From NCBI GenBank assembly GCA_002869665.1, contig PKUG01000202.1:1-47701 (forward strand): a DNA stretch of 47,701 nt, read 5' to 3'. The translations under genes and the position numbers were made by a program. Below the pieces are notes generated by a model. It saw nothing but the letters and a program-made list of their open reading frames with translations. It was not told the origin of the DNA and ran no database searches. The stretch comes from Desulfuromonas sp. (GTDB taxonomy: Bacteria; Desulfobacterota; Desulfuromonadia; Desulfuromonadales; Geopsychrobacteraceae). Below are positions 1-7,278 of the stretch, piece by piece (the stretch's first letter is position 1; each line of letters starts with the position of its first letter).

Positions 1-213
1 AAAAGTCGGAGTGCAGAATTCTTCGGTTTTTACTCGATCAGCTCCCGTTTTGCGGCAATTCTCGGCCCTCTCTTTTTTGCCGTCGTCGCACAATTCAGCG
101 GAAGCTCAAGGCACTCCATCCTCGGTATCGGACTATTTTTCATTCTCGGCATGTTGCTGCTGCTCAAAGTCGATTTCACCCGCGGACGGCAACAGGCCTT
201 AGAAGATGACTGA
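1..213 (+). CDS. MFS transporter, UMF1/Atg22-like family (C-terminal end)
   Basis: Frame 1 is open from the first base to a TGA at 211-213 and encodes the last 70 residues of a protein whose start lies outside the window; the ORF track shows only an out-of-frame shadow here. The peptide contains 'AEFFGFYSISSRFAAILGP', a glycine-rich turn and two hydrophobic stretches ending in a short charged tail. From memory, this resembles the C-terminal end of the UMF1 (Atg22-like) branch of the major facilitator superfamily, inner-membrane transporters of mostly unknown substrate. Family assignment rests on this motif only. Confidence 0.7.
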   Translation, partial: KSRSAEFFGFYSISSRFAAILGPLFFAVVAQFSGSSRHSILGIGLFFILGMLLLLKVDFTRGRQQALEDD

Positions 214-490
214 ACAATTCTTTTAACTCAGGGCCCTGCAGGTCCTGTCGCCCTTATCCATTTCAGCGCATCAATGTTGCTTTGCAACGACAGCTAAAAC
301 ATCGATTCAGTCTCATCCTCTCTTGCATAAACTGCCCATAATTCACCCCTCAGCGACATTTTTCATTTCACTCCAACTTAATGCTTTTCAAAATGCTAAA
401 ACTATGTTTTACTATTTCTGCATATTGATATTCATATACAATTACGCCTCAAATAAAAAGCAAATCTTTAATATCTTTACCCTGTATTTT

Positions 491-505
491 CAGCATGTTT
501 TGCTG
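491..505. promoter_or_regulatory. Palindrome CAGCA-N5-TGCTG upstream of the Roadblock cluster
   Basis: CAGCA and TGCTG form a perfect five-base inverted repeat around TGTTT, 73 bases upstream of the start of the receiver-DUF4388 gene. A second palindrome with the same arm and spacer lengths follows at 533-547. The layout would suit a dimeric regulator, but the arms differ in sequence between the two and no known operator consensus matches. Confidence 0.3.
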
Positions 506-532
506 ACATCCAATGCCACAAGATTCCGTAAA

Positions 533-547
533 GCAGTTTTATACTGC
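533..547. promoter_or_regulatory. Palindrome GCAGT-N5-ACTGC upstream of the Roadblock cluster
   Basis: GCAGT and ACTGC flank TTTAT as a perfect inverted repeat. The first arm sits in TAAAGCAGTT, which is repeated directly 24 bases downstream, so a site could contain three related half-sites just ahead of the ribosome binding site. It is a regulatory candidate by position only. Confidence 0.3.
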
Positions 548-577
548 CAACATAAAGCAGTTCTGGAGTCCTGCTTA

Positions 578-1642
578 ATGAAGAAAATTCTGATTATCGA
601 CAAGGACGATGTGACATTGCGCAGCCTGCTTCAGGTTTTGCAGCGTTACAGTGATCTGGAAGTCATCGTCGCCAAGGAACGGACCTACATCAGCCGTGCG
701 CTGCAACAGTTGCAGATCGATCTGGTTGTCTCCGATATCGAGGGGACCGAAGAGCGCTGCATGGATCTGATCGAGACCCTGAATCAGCACTACCCGACCC
801 TTCCCGTCGATGTCCTGAGCGTTGATCTTCCCCCCCATCTCGAATCGCGGCTCGGTTCGTTGCATGTCGCCCGCCGGTTCAAGAAACCAGTCGATGCGAA
901 AAAAACCGCCGACACCATCTACCGTCAGCTCACTAAAGGTGCCGCTGGACAGCTGAAAGGGATCAGTCTGACGTCGGTTCTGCAGTTGATGAATATCGAG
1001 CAGAAACGCTGCGCCCTGCACATTCAGTCACCACTCGGCAGCGGCGATCTCTTCATGCATGACGGTGAACTGATTTCGGCCCGCACTGCAACCCTTACTG
1101 GCGTCGATGCCGCTTACCGGATTCTGAGCTGGGAGCATGTCAGCATCGACCTGGTCGACTCCTATCCAGAAATCAAACAGGACATTTTCGTCCCGCTGAT
1201 GCCTTTGGTTATGGAGGCCCTTCGGCTCAAGGATGAACAGAAGCTTCCCGGTGTCGTCCCCCCGCCCCCGTTGGAGAGCGGTGAAAACACGAAAGCCGCA
1301 CCGATTACTTTGATGGAAAAGCAGATCATCGCCGTTCTTGATCGGTTCCCCGGGGTGGTCGAATACAAACTTTACAACCAGCAAAACCTGCTGCGTTTTT
1401 CCCGTTCGGAGCGGCGCCAGGCGAGTGCCGAAATCCCCCCGGTGGATCTCAAAGAGAAGATCGGGCAGATTTCCGTCGCACTGAAAACCGGCAACCTGAA
1501 GCACATGGTCATCAATGAGAAAAATGTCACCTGTCTCATTTTCCCCTTCAAAGACCTGTGGCTGCATGTCGGTCTGCGTCGCGACCAGGCGGCCAACCAG
1601 TTTCTCCAGCAATTCAAAACCAAAATTGAACTACCCACTTAA
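578..1642 (+). CDS. Receiver-like / DUF4388 (PATAN) regulatory protein
   Basis: Predicted 354-residue cytoplasmic protein. The start at 578 follows GGAG and begins with the canonical receiver strand 'MKKILIIDKDD'. Receiver landmarks are the acidic pair, a probable phosphoacceptor Asp in 'LVVSDIEG', and the conserved Lys in 'RFKKPVD' (about residues 1-120). A DUF4388/PATAN segment follows, starting near 'LKGISLTSVLQLMNIEQK' and including 'GELISARTATLTGVDA' (about 125-230). After a proline-rich linker, the last 100 residues ('LDRFPGVVEYKLYNQQ') look like another Roadblock-like fold. It has no DNA-binding or enzymatic output. It heads a five-gene co-directional cluster, and DUF4388 proteins are typically associated with GTPase/Roadblock signalling, which suits the next two genes. 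The exact role is unknown. Confidence 0.75.
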   Translation: MKKILIIDKDDVTLRSLLQVLQRYSDLEVIVAKERTYISRALQQLQIDLVVSDIEGTEERCMDLIETLNQHYPTLPVDVLSVDLPPHLESRLGSLHVARRFKKPVDAKKTADTIYRQLTKGAAGQLKGISLTSVLQLMNIEQKRCALHIQSPLGSGDLFMHDGELISARTATLTGVDAAYRILSWEHVSIDLVDSYPEIKQDIFVPLMPLVMEALRLKDEQKLPGVVPPPPLESGENTKAAPITLMEKQIIAVLDRFPGVVEYKLYNQQNLLRFSRSERRQASAEIPPVDLKEKIGQISVALKTGNLKHMVINEKNVTCLIFPFKDLWLHVGLRRDQAANQFLQQFKTKIELPT

Positions 1643-1659
1643 AACAGTAGGAGTTTCAA

Positions 1660-2310
1660 ATGGATCAGGCGATTACAACGTTAAAAGAACTGCCGGGCGT
1701 TTTTGGTGTCTGCATTTACGATGCGGGGAACAATCTGGTCGTCAACCAGATGCCCCCCTTCTTTCCGTCTGCGACGCTGACCGGGCTCGGGGCAATGCTG
1801 ACCGATCTCATTAGCCTGACACGCCAGAAACTGTCGAAGGCCAGCGACATCACCTTGCATTTCGACGAGATCTCACTGATCGCCCGCTTCCTCACAGACA
1901 AAACAGTTCTGGTTATCGGCGAGCCCCACATGAACGAACGAATGGTCAGTTATTCGCTCAACATGCTCGGAAAGCCTCAACAAGTCAGCGTCACTGAAAC
2001 GATCCAACCAGCACCTTCAGCAACGGCGCCTGCAGCTCCGGTCGAGCCTCCAGCGATTTCCAGCGCATCCGACAACAGCATTATCGAACCCTATATCACC
2101 GAGCTCAAAAATGCCCTGACCAAAGCTGTCGGGCCGATGGCTGACATTATCTTCGATGACGCTCTCGATCTGTGGCAGCAAGCGGGCGCGACGGATTTTG
2201 CTGCTTTTCTGACAACCCTGCAGGAAGAAGTCAGTAACGAGGACCAGTTCGACCGTTTCCTCGAAGCAGCGGCAACGGAGATCTCCGAAATCAAGGCACG
2301 GGAGAAATAG
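1660..2310 (+). CDS. Roadblock/LC7-like protein with helical C-terminal extension
   Basis: 216 residues, 17 bases after the previous gene, with AGGAG before the ATG. Residues 1-105 have the profile of a Roadblock/LC7 domain: helix, 'LPGVFGVCIYDAGNNLVV', a long helix, then strands in 'ITLHFDEISLIARFLTDKTVLVIG'. An Ala/Pro-rich linker (about 115-145) leads to a helical C-terminal segment ('LTKAVGPMADIIFDDALDLW'), which may be a partner-binding domain. Roadblock proteins of the MglB type act on small Ras-like GTPases, but no GTPase is encoded here, so the partner is open. The gene ends in TAG with an in-frame TAA two codons later. The family call rests on fold pattern, not on a diagnostic motif. 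Confidence 0.65.
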   Translation: MDQAITTLKELPGVFGVCIYDAGNNLVVNQMPPFFPSATLTGLGAMLTDLISLTRQKLSKASDITLHFDEISLIARFLTDKTVLVIGEPHMNERMVSYSLNMLGKPQQVSVTETIQPAPSATAPAAPVEPPAISSASDNSIIEPYITELKNALTKAVGPMADIIFDDALDLWQQAGATDFAAFLTTLQEEVSNEDQFDRFLEAAATEISEIKAREK

Positions 2311-2311
2311 C

Positions 2312-2659
2312 ATGGCTAAGGCATCTGAATTTATCAGGCAGCTGACGTCTCTGCCCGGAGCTTCCGGCTACCTGTTGTTCAACAACAACGACGGTCGCAT
2401 CCTGGCCCACAACCTGCCGGACCCTCACTACTATATCCCCTGGGCACAGCTTGTCCTTGGGAACAGTGGAAAACTAACCGAGAACCTGAATAACGAACGC
2501 TTACGCGGCGCATCCCTTGGCCAGGGGGGTGCCGGTACCGTTCACCTGTTCCCGGTTCGTCAATACAGTCTCGTTGTCATTCAATCCGGAAGAATCGTCA
2601 ACGATCATCTTTTTGAACAGGTATCCGTACTGGTTCAAGACACAGTCGAACATGGCTAA
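2312..2659 (+). CDS. Small Roadblock-like protein
   Basis: 115 residues starting one base after the preceding stop, so translation is probably coupled; GGGAG lies within the end of the upstream gene. The sequence 'LTSLPGASGYLLFNNNDGRIL' followed by a helix and the strands 'GTVHLFPVRQYSLVVIQSG' repeats the Roadblock/LC7 layout of the neighbouring gene without its C-terminal extension. Two adjacent Roadblock-like proteins could form a heterodimer, as Roadblock domains commonly dimerise. No catalytic residue is expected. Function is inferred from fold and context only. Confidence 0.6.
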   Translation: MAKASEFIRQLTSLPGASGYLLFNNNDGRILAHNLPDPHYYIPWAQLVLGNSGKLTENLNNERLRGASLGQGGAGTVHLFPVRQYSLVVIQSGRIVNDHLFEQVSVLVQDTVEHG

Positions 2660-2682
2660 TGAAAAGTTGGAGGAGAGGACAC

Positions 2683-3288
2683 ATGCTGTTGAAAACAATT
2701 AAAAGCAAATTGATCTGTCTGCTGGTGGCCTGCTTTATCCTGTTGCCTGCGTTCACCCAGGCCGAGGAGATTGACAGCGCGCTTGACCAGAACGTTTATC
2801 AATGGGCACAACAATGCCGTGATGAAGTTCTTGACCAGTTCAACCTGCTGCTCTCTTCCGGGCAACTGAGCATGGGGCAGCTGTTCGACACCTTCTATAT
2901 CCCGATTCCGAACACCGATCCGCAGAAATTCAAGACCCAGTACGACAAGGTCACCGATGAAATTCTGCGGCCGATCTTCGACCGCTATCTTGAAAAAGAC
3001 GACCGGCTGGTTTTCTTTCTCGCTGTCGATCGCAACGGTTACCTGCCGACGCACAACACCCGTTATGCCCAGCCGTTGACCGGAGATCCCAAAGTTGATG
3101 TGGTGAAAAACCGGACCAAGCGGATGTTCAACGACCGCACCGGCCTCTCAGCCGCACGCAACACGGAGCCCTATCTGCTGCAGAAATACAGCCGCGACAC
3201 GGGCGAACAGATGGCCGATCTCTCGGTCCCGCTCTACGTCAACAACCGTCACTGGGGCGCGATCAGGGTTGGCTACAAGGCACAATAA
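2683..3288 (+). CDS. Secreted Cache-like sensor domain protein
   Basis: 201 residues; the ATG at 2683 follows a strong GGAGGAGAGG site, better than the ORF-track start at 2659. An N-terminal signal peptide (basic residues, 'LLVACFILLP', probable cleavage after 'TQA') is followed by a soluble domain with the signature 'NGYLPTHNTRYAQPLTG' and 'NRTKRMFNDRTGL'. This signature is familiar from the extracellular ligand-binding region of methyl-accepting chemotaxis proteins in Geobacter-like bacteria. There is no second membrane segment, HAMP or signalling domain, so the product is probably periplasmic. It is a paralogue of the next gene's sensor domain and may share or compete for the same ligand. 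Confidence 0.7.
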   Translation: MLLKTIKSKLICLLVACFILLPAFTQAEEIDSALDQNVYQWAQQCRDEVLDQFNLLLSSGQLSMGQLFDTFYIPIPNTDPQKFKTQYDKVTDEILRPIFDRYLEKDDRLVFFLAVDRNGYLPTHNTRYAQPLTGDPKVDVVKNRTKRMFNDRTGLSAARNTEPYLLQKYSRDTGEQMADLSVPLYVNNRHWGAIRVGYKAQ

Positions 3289-3364
3289 AAGCAGATTGAG
3301 TCGCTAACCGCTCACTACAGTCACCAACAACTGTCTCAATATTTTTCAGATTACTGGAGGAATG

Positions 3365-4264
3365 ATGTTTAAGAGAATCAGCGTAAAAGTTACCGTCTAC
3401 GTCAATATTCTGTTATTGATCGTGCTGCTGATCGGCTCATGGTTCATCATCGGCCAACAGAGCCAGAGTCTCGAGGACCAATTGCTCGAACGGGGCAAGA
3501 TGGAAGCCGTCATGGGGGCCAAGATTACCGGCAGGCTTCTGGAGGAGGCCATCGACAACGGCGTTTTCAGTGTCAACGACGCCTTCGATACCGAATATGA
3601 AGAAATCCCCGGTTTCGACCCGCCGAAATACCACACCAAATACGACTTCTATCTCGACAAGGCGCTGCTGGCTGTCGAGGACGAATTCGTCAAGGACGAC
3701 TCAGTTGTCTTTGCTGTTGCCGTCGACAAGAACGGCTACCTGCCGACGCATAACACCAGATACCAGCAGCCGATCACCGGCAACGTCGAGCGCGACAAGG
3801 TTGGCAACCGGACCAAGCGAATCTTCAACGACCCCGTCGGCCTGGCGGCAGCGCAGAACCTGAAAGAAGGATACCTGCAGGTTTACAACCGTGACACCGG
3901 CGAAACCATGTGGGATATTTCGGCGCCGATCATGGTCAAAGGGAAGCACTGGGGCGGTTTCCGGATCGGCTTCTCACTGGTCAAGACCAACGCCCAGAAA
4001 GCCGAACTGACTCAGTCGATCGCCCTGACGATGATCGCCATCCTGCTGGTTTCGATCCTCTCGGTCATCTTCACTGTCGCCAGTTCGCTGCGACCGCTGG
4101 AAGTCCTGACCAAGGCAGCTTCCGACCTCGCGGACGGCAAGGTCGATAACCCGATCAAAGTCGATTCGGCTGACGAGGTCGGTAAATTGGCGGACGCCCT
4201 TGAACGTCTCAGGATCAGTCTGAAGGCGGCCATGGACAGGATCCGCAAGAGAAGAGCCCAGTAA
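3365..4264 (+). CDS. Membrane Cache-like/HAMP protein without output domain
   Basis: 299 residues. Of two adjacent ATGs (3362, 3365) the second has proper spacing from GGAGG. Order of parts: membrane helix (about 10-32), periplasmic domain with 'NGYLPTHNTRYQQPITG' and 'NRTKRIFNDPVGL' (about 35-205), second helix 'LTMIAILLVSILSVIFTVASS', then a HAMP domain containing 'DSADEVGKLADALERLR'. The protein stops just after HAMP with a basic tail; the methyl-accepting, kinase or cyclase module normally following is absent. The stop is followed at once by a strong terminator, so this looks like a real end and not a frameshift. It probably passes a signal to a separate partner, plausibly the Roadblock/DUF4388 proteins upstream. 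Confidence 0.75.
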   Translation: MFKRISVKVTVYVNILLLIVLLIGSWFIIGQQSQSLEDQLLERGKMEAVMGAKITGRLLEEAIDNGVFSVNDAFDTEYEEIPGFDPPKYHTKYDFYLDKALLAVEDEFVKDDSVVFAVAVDKNGYLPTHNTRYQQPITGNVERDKVGNRTKRIFNDPVGLAAAQNLKEGYLQVYNRDTGETMWDISAPIMVKGKHWGGFRIGFSLVKTNAQKAELTQSIALTMIAILLVSILSVIFTVASSLRPLEVLTKAASDLADGKVDNPIKVDSADEVGKLADALERLRISLKAAMDRIRKRRAQ

Positions 4265-4275
4265 TCCAAACAAAA

Positions 4276-4300
4276 CGGGCGCCTCAGATCGAGGCGCCCG
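4276..4300 (+). terminator. Strong hairpin terminator after the Roadblock cluster
   Basis: CGGGCGCCTC and GAGGCGCCCG form a perfect 10-bp stem with a five-base loop, twelve bases after the Cache-HAMP stop. The following run (TAAAATAAT) is poor in T, so termination may be completed by the second hairpin downstream. Confidence 0.75.
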
Positions 4301-4321
4301 TAAAATAATGTCATGATCTCG

Positions 4322-4346
4322 GGGTGCCTTTGCGGGCACCCTTTTT
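4322..4346 (+). terminator. Second terminator, GC stem followed by TTTTT
   Basis: GGGTGCC and GGCACCC pair around a six-base loop and are followed by CTTTTT, a standard intrinsic terminator on the plus strand. It insulates the Roadblock cluster from the convergent mtaB gene. Confidence 0.75.
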
Positions 4347-4381
4347 CAGTATTTCAGCGATTAAACACTCCTACCGCTCCG

Positions 4382-5683
4382 TCAAACGTCAATCACTTCG
4401 GCGACCAGGTGGTCCCCTTCGACTTTGACAATTCTGACCTGAAGAGATTCCCCTTGCTGGCCAGCGTCCAAGGGCAAGAGCACGTTAAGATAGTTTTCGG
4501 AAAGACCTTTTTTCAAACCGTTATCACCCCCACCCTCAAGTATAATCTCAAGAATCTTACCGACAAAGCCAGCGCCATAAGCGGCGAGTTTGCGCTCACC
4601 GATTTCGCGCAAAAGGGCCGCTCGTTCCTTGATTAAATCTCCGGGGAGCTGGTTCGGTAGCCGTGCGGCGGGTGTTCCGGGACGCCTGCTGTAAGGAAAA
4701 ACATGCAGGTGAGTAAACGGCAGGGATTCGAGATAGTCGCAGGTCGCGGCGAATTGTTCCTCCGTCTCACCGGGAAAACCGGTGATGATGTCGAGGCCGA
4801 TCGCCGCATCCGGTTGACGCTGATGAATTCCGCATAACAGGTCGCGATAGAATGCGGTGGTATAATGCCGGTTCATCCGTTTCAGGATACCGTCATCACC
4901 CGCCTGCAAAGGGATATGATAGTGCGGACAGATCCAGGCGGACGTAGCAATATAGTCGAGCAGCTCGGGGGTCAACTCGTTCGGTTCGATAGACCCGAGC
5001 CGCAAGCGTCCCGAGAACGTCGTCGTCTCGATCTTCTGTAACAGGCTCAGCAAATCACGTTGCGGCACCAGATCCTGACCATACTGGCCGATATGAATAC
5101 CGGTTAAAACGATTTCAGCGTAGCCGCCGGCAGTCAGGTTCTCTATCTGATGAAGAATCTCCCCTTCGGCAACCGAACGACTCCGTCCGCGTGCATAGGG
5201 AATAATGCAGTAGGCGCAGAATGCATCGCAGCCGTTCTGGATCTGGACAAATGCCCGGCTGCGTTGGGCAAAGCTTGTCAATGGCAGGGTTTCCGCTTTT
5301 TCGATCTTGCGGATATCGGAGACGATAATTTCTCCGCCGTCACGCTTAGCGGCCAGATAGGTCAGCAGCTCCTTTTTCTCTTCATTGCCGATGACCAGCG
5401 AAACACCAGGGAGTTGATTGAGACTCTGGGGATCGATCTGGGCGTAGCATCCGGTGACAACAATCCGGCATTCGGGATTGATCCGCCGGGCACGCCGAAT
5501 CAGGTTACGCGACTGGGAATCGGTCGCCGCAGTAACAGTACAGGTATTGACGATCACCAGGTCGGCACCAGTCGCAAAATCGACCTGTTGGCAACCCGAG
5601 TTGGCCAGTCCTTCCGCCATGGCAACCGACTCGAACTGGTTGGTCTTACACCCCAGGGTGACAATGGAAAAAGTGCCGCTCAC
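4382..5683 (-). CDS. mtaB: tRNA (t6A37 C2) methylthiotransferase MtaB
   Basis: 433 residues. The enzyme converts t6A to ms2t6A at position 37 of ANN-decoding tRNAs, using S-adenosylmethionine and two [4Fe-4S] clusters. The MTTase N-terminal domain carries three cluster cysteines (C12 in 'GCKTNQFES', C48, C79). The radical SAM domain carries CxxxCxxC at C152, C156 and C159 ('CDAFCAYCIIPYARG'), with a TRAM-like C-terminal part. 'GCKTN' together with 'CIIPYARG' separates it from MiaB ('GCQMN'), which is also present in this window. The GTG start overlaps the mnmA stop by four bases (GTGA), so the two are translationally coupled. It depends on Fe-S assembly, which the upstream isc genes supply. 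Confidence 0.92.
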   Translation of the reverse strand: MSGTFSIVTLGCKTNQFESVAMAEGLANSGCQQVDFATGADLVIVNTCTVTAATDSQSRNLIRRARRINPECRIVVTGCYAQIDPQSLNQLPGVSLVIGNEEKKELLTYLAAKRDGGEIIVSDIRKIEKAETLPLTSFAQRSRAFVQIQNGCDAFCAYCIIPYARGRSRSVAEGEILHQIENLTAGGYAEIVLTGIHIGQYGQDLVPQRDLLSLLQKIETTTFSGRLRLGSIEPNELTPELLDYIATSAWICPHYHIPLQAGDDGILKRMNRHYTTAFYRDLLCGIHQRQPDAAIGLDIITGFPGETEEQFAATCDYLESLPFTHLHVFPYSRRPGTPAARLPNQLPGDLIKERAALLREIGERKLAAYGAGFVGKILEIILEGGGDNGLKKGLSENYLNVLLPLDAGQQGESLQVRIVKVEGDHLVAEVIDV

Positions 5684-6726
5684 TCGATCCAGCCCCCACC
5701 GACGACGCGGTCGTCAAGATAGAAAACAGCAGCCTGCCCCGGTGTGATCCCCTGCTCTTCCTCGGCAAAAACGATTCTCGCCCGTCCGCCCGGCAAAGTT
5801 TCAACACGGGCGGGAGCTTCCTTGTGGCGGTAGCGCAAACGGCAACGTGCCTCCAGAACGTCCGGTTCGGGGATCGACCAGTTGGTGTGACACACGGTCA
5901 ATTCAGTTCTGCTGAGATATTTTTTCTCCCCGACGATGACACGCTGTTCAGCCGCATCAATAGAGATAACGTAAAGCGGTTCAGACCAGCCGATCCCAAG
6001 CCCTTTGCGCTGGCCGATGGTGTAACGATAGGCTCCCGAGTGGTGACCGAGAACCTGGCCATCGACATGGACAAGCTCGCCACGAAGAGCGGTTGTCGAA
6101 CATTCACTCTCCAGAAACCGGACATAGTCGCCATCCGGGATAAAGCAGATATCCTGACTCTCCGACTTCTCGGCCACAGACAGTTGCAGTGCAGCGGCAT
6201 GGGCACGCACCTCATCCTTGCTTATGTCACCGAGAGGAAAGAGACACCGGCGCAACTGGTTCTGGGTCAGAGCAAAGAGGAAATAGCTCTGATCTTTCTT
6301 CAGATCACGCCCCTTACGCACCTGGATCATGTCGTCCACGTGTACCACACGGGCATAATGGCCGGTCGCCAGGGCATCGGCACCCAGACGCTCGGCCTCC
6401 TCCAGCAGGCGGCCGAATTTCAACTGCCGGTTGCAGATGATACAGGGGTTCGGAGTCGACCCGGCAAGATAGGAGCCACAGAACGGTTGCACAACCCGTT
6501 CGCGAAAGTCGGCGGTCATGTCAAAGGAGTGGAAAGGGATATCGAGCTGTCGTGCGACCTTCGCAGCTTCGGCGACAACATCATTCGGTGTCGCACCGGA
6601 GGTGCCGCCATCCCAAAGACGCATGGTGACACCGATAACATCGTGCCCCTGTTCTTTGAGCAGAACCGCAGCAACCGTTGAATCGACTCCGCCGCTCATG
6701 GCGACAGCTATCCGTTTTTTTATCAC
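5680..6726 (-). CDS. mnmA: tRNA-specific 2-thiouridylase MnmA
   Basis: 348 residues from a GTG at 6726, preceded by GAGG at five bases; the track's longer ORF reads back through a terminator and is not credible. MnmA makes s2U34 in Lys, Glu and Gln tRNAs, with sulfur relayed from IscS. Visible features are the PP-loop 'SGGVDS' (11-16), the catalytic region 'NPCIIC' (C95), and the second cysteine in 'SQDICFIPDGDY' (C194). The C-terminal beta-barrel runs to 'GQAAVFYLDD'. Length is normal for the family. It has its own transcription unit (a terminator lies just upstream, after iscU) and overlaps mtaB, so two tRNA sulfur-modification enzymes are made together. Confidence 0.94.
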   Translation of the reverse strand: MIKKRIAVAMSGGVDSTVAAVLLKEQGHDVIGVTMRLWDGGTSGATPNDVVAEAAKVARQLDIPFHSFDMTADFRERVVQPFCGSYLAGSTPNPCIICNRQLKFGRLLEEAERLGADALATGHYARVVHVDDMIQVRKGRDLKKDQSYFLFALTQNQLRRCLFPLGDISKDEVRAHAAALQLSVAEKSESQDICFIPDGDYVRFLESECSTTALRGELVHVDGQVLGHHSGAYRYTIGQRKGLGIGWSEPLYVISIDAAEQRVIVGEKKYLSRTELTVCHTNWSIPEPDVLEARCRLRYRHKEAPARVETLPGGRARIVFAEEEQGITPGQAAVFYLDDRVVGGGWIE

Positions 6727-6782
6727 ACCATCCTCTTTGATTACTTGAGCTGTCACCATCACGCGTAGCGGAAACAATAAGG

Positions 6783-6809
6783 AAAAAAGCCCCACAACTC
6801 TGTGGGGCT
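6783..6809 (-). terminator. Intrinsic terminator between iscU and mnmA
   Basis: On the minus strand AGCCCCACA pairs with TGTGGGGCT around GAGT and is followed by TTTTTT. It ends the cysE-iscR-iscS-iscU transcript about 70 bases after the iscU stop and shows that mnmA needs its own promoter or relies on readthrough. Confidence 0.9.
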
Positions 6810-6879
6810 CTGCTCTTCCGGTGACATTTATGATCGAATGGCTCACGACACTGTTGAAAGCCAATCTGATTGTCGTGTT

Positions 6880-7251
6880 TTATGCCGAATGCTTTTCCTT
6901 GTAATCCTTGATCGCCTCATGCAGAGCATCAGCAGCCAGATTTGAGCAGTGCATTTTCGCCGGCGGCAGACCGTCGAGAGCTTCGGCAACCGCCTGATTG
7001 GTCAGAATCAGGGCTTCTTCAATTGTCTTGCCGATCGCCATCTCGGTAACCATCGACGAGGTTGCAATGGCGGCACCACAGCCGAAGGTCTTGAACTTGA
7101 CATCCTTGATGATGTTGTCTTCAACCTGTAGATAAATTTTCATGATATCGCCGCAGGAAGCGTTACCGACCTCGCCGACACCATTGGCATTTTCAATTTC
7201 ACCAACATTTCGCGGATTGGAAAAATGGTCCATAACTTTATCTGTATACAT
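6880..7251 (-). CDS. iscU: Fe-S cluster scaffold protein IscU (NifU N-terminal type)
   Basis: 123 residues, a single-domain scaffold on which [2Fe-2S]/[4Fe-4S] clusters are built from IscS-derived sulfur. The three conserved ligand cysteines are C33 ('NASCGD', with the stabilising Asp D35), C58 ('TFGCGAAIA') and C102 ('KMHCSNLAADAL'). There is no Fer2_BFD or C-terminal NifU domain, so it is the short form. AAGGAG lies nine bases before ATG. It follows iscS by 27 bases in the operon. In Geobacter-like genomes this gene is often annotated nifU, and either name fits the sequence. Confidence 0.93.
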   Translation of the reverse strand: MYTDKVMDHFSNPRNVGEIENANGVGEVGNASCGDIMKIYLQVEDNIIKDVKFKTFGCGAAIATSSMVTEMAIGKTIEEALILTNQAVAEALDGLPPAKMHCSNLAADALHEAIKDYKEKHSA

Positions 7252-7278
7252 ATCTGAATACTCCTTTATCGAATTCGG

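Larger units (their letters stand above)
214..577. other. AT-rich intergenic region with two short palindromes
   Basis: This 364-base stretch separates the UMF1 gene from the receiver-DUF4388 gene and is clearly more AT-rich than its surroundings. The ORF track extends the next gene back to 323, but those extra 85 residues are low-complexity, lack family features and precede the evident start at 578. It holds two palindromes described separately (491-505 and 533-547) and a direct repeat TAAAGCAGTT at 529-538 and 553-562. I see no convincing sigma70 promoter. Confidence 0.6.

Noticed and set aside
323-577. 85-residue N-terminal extension of the receiver-DUF4388 gene
   Set aside because: The sequence is AT-rich and low in complexity, and the receiver domain starts normally at 578 with a ribosome binding site.
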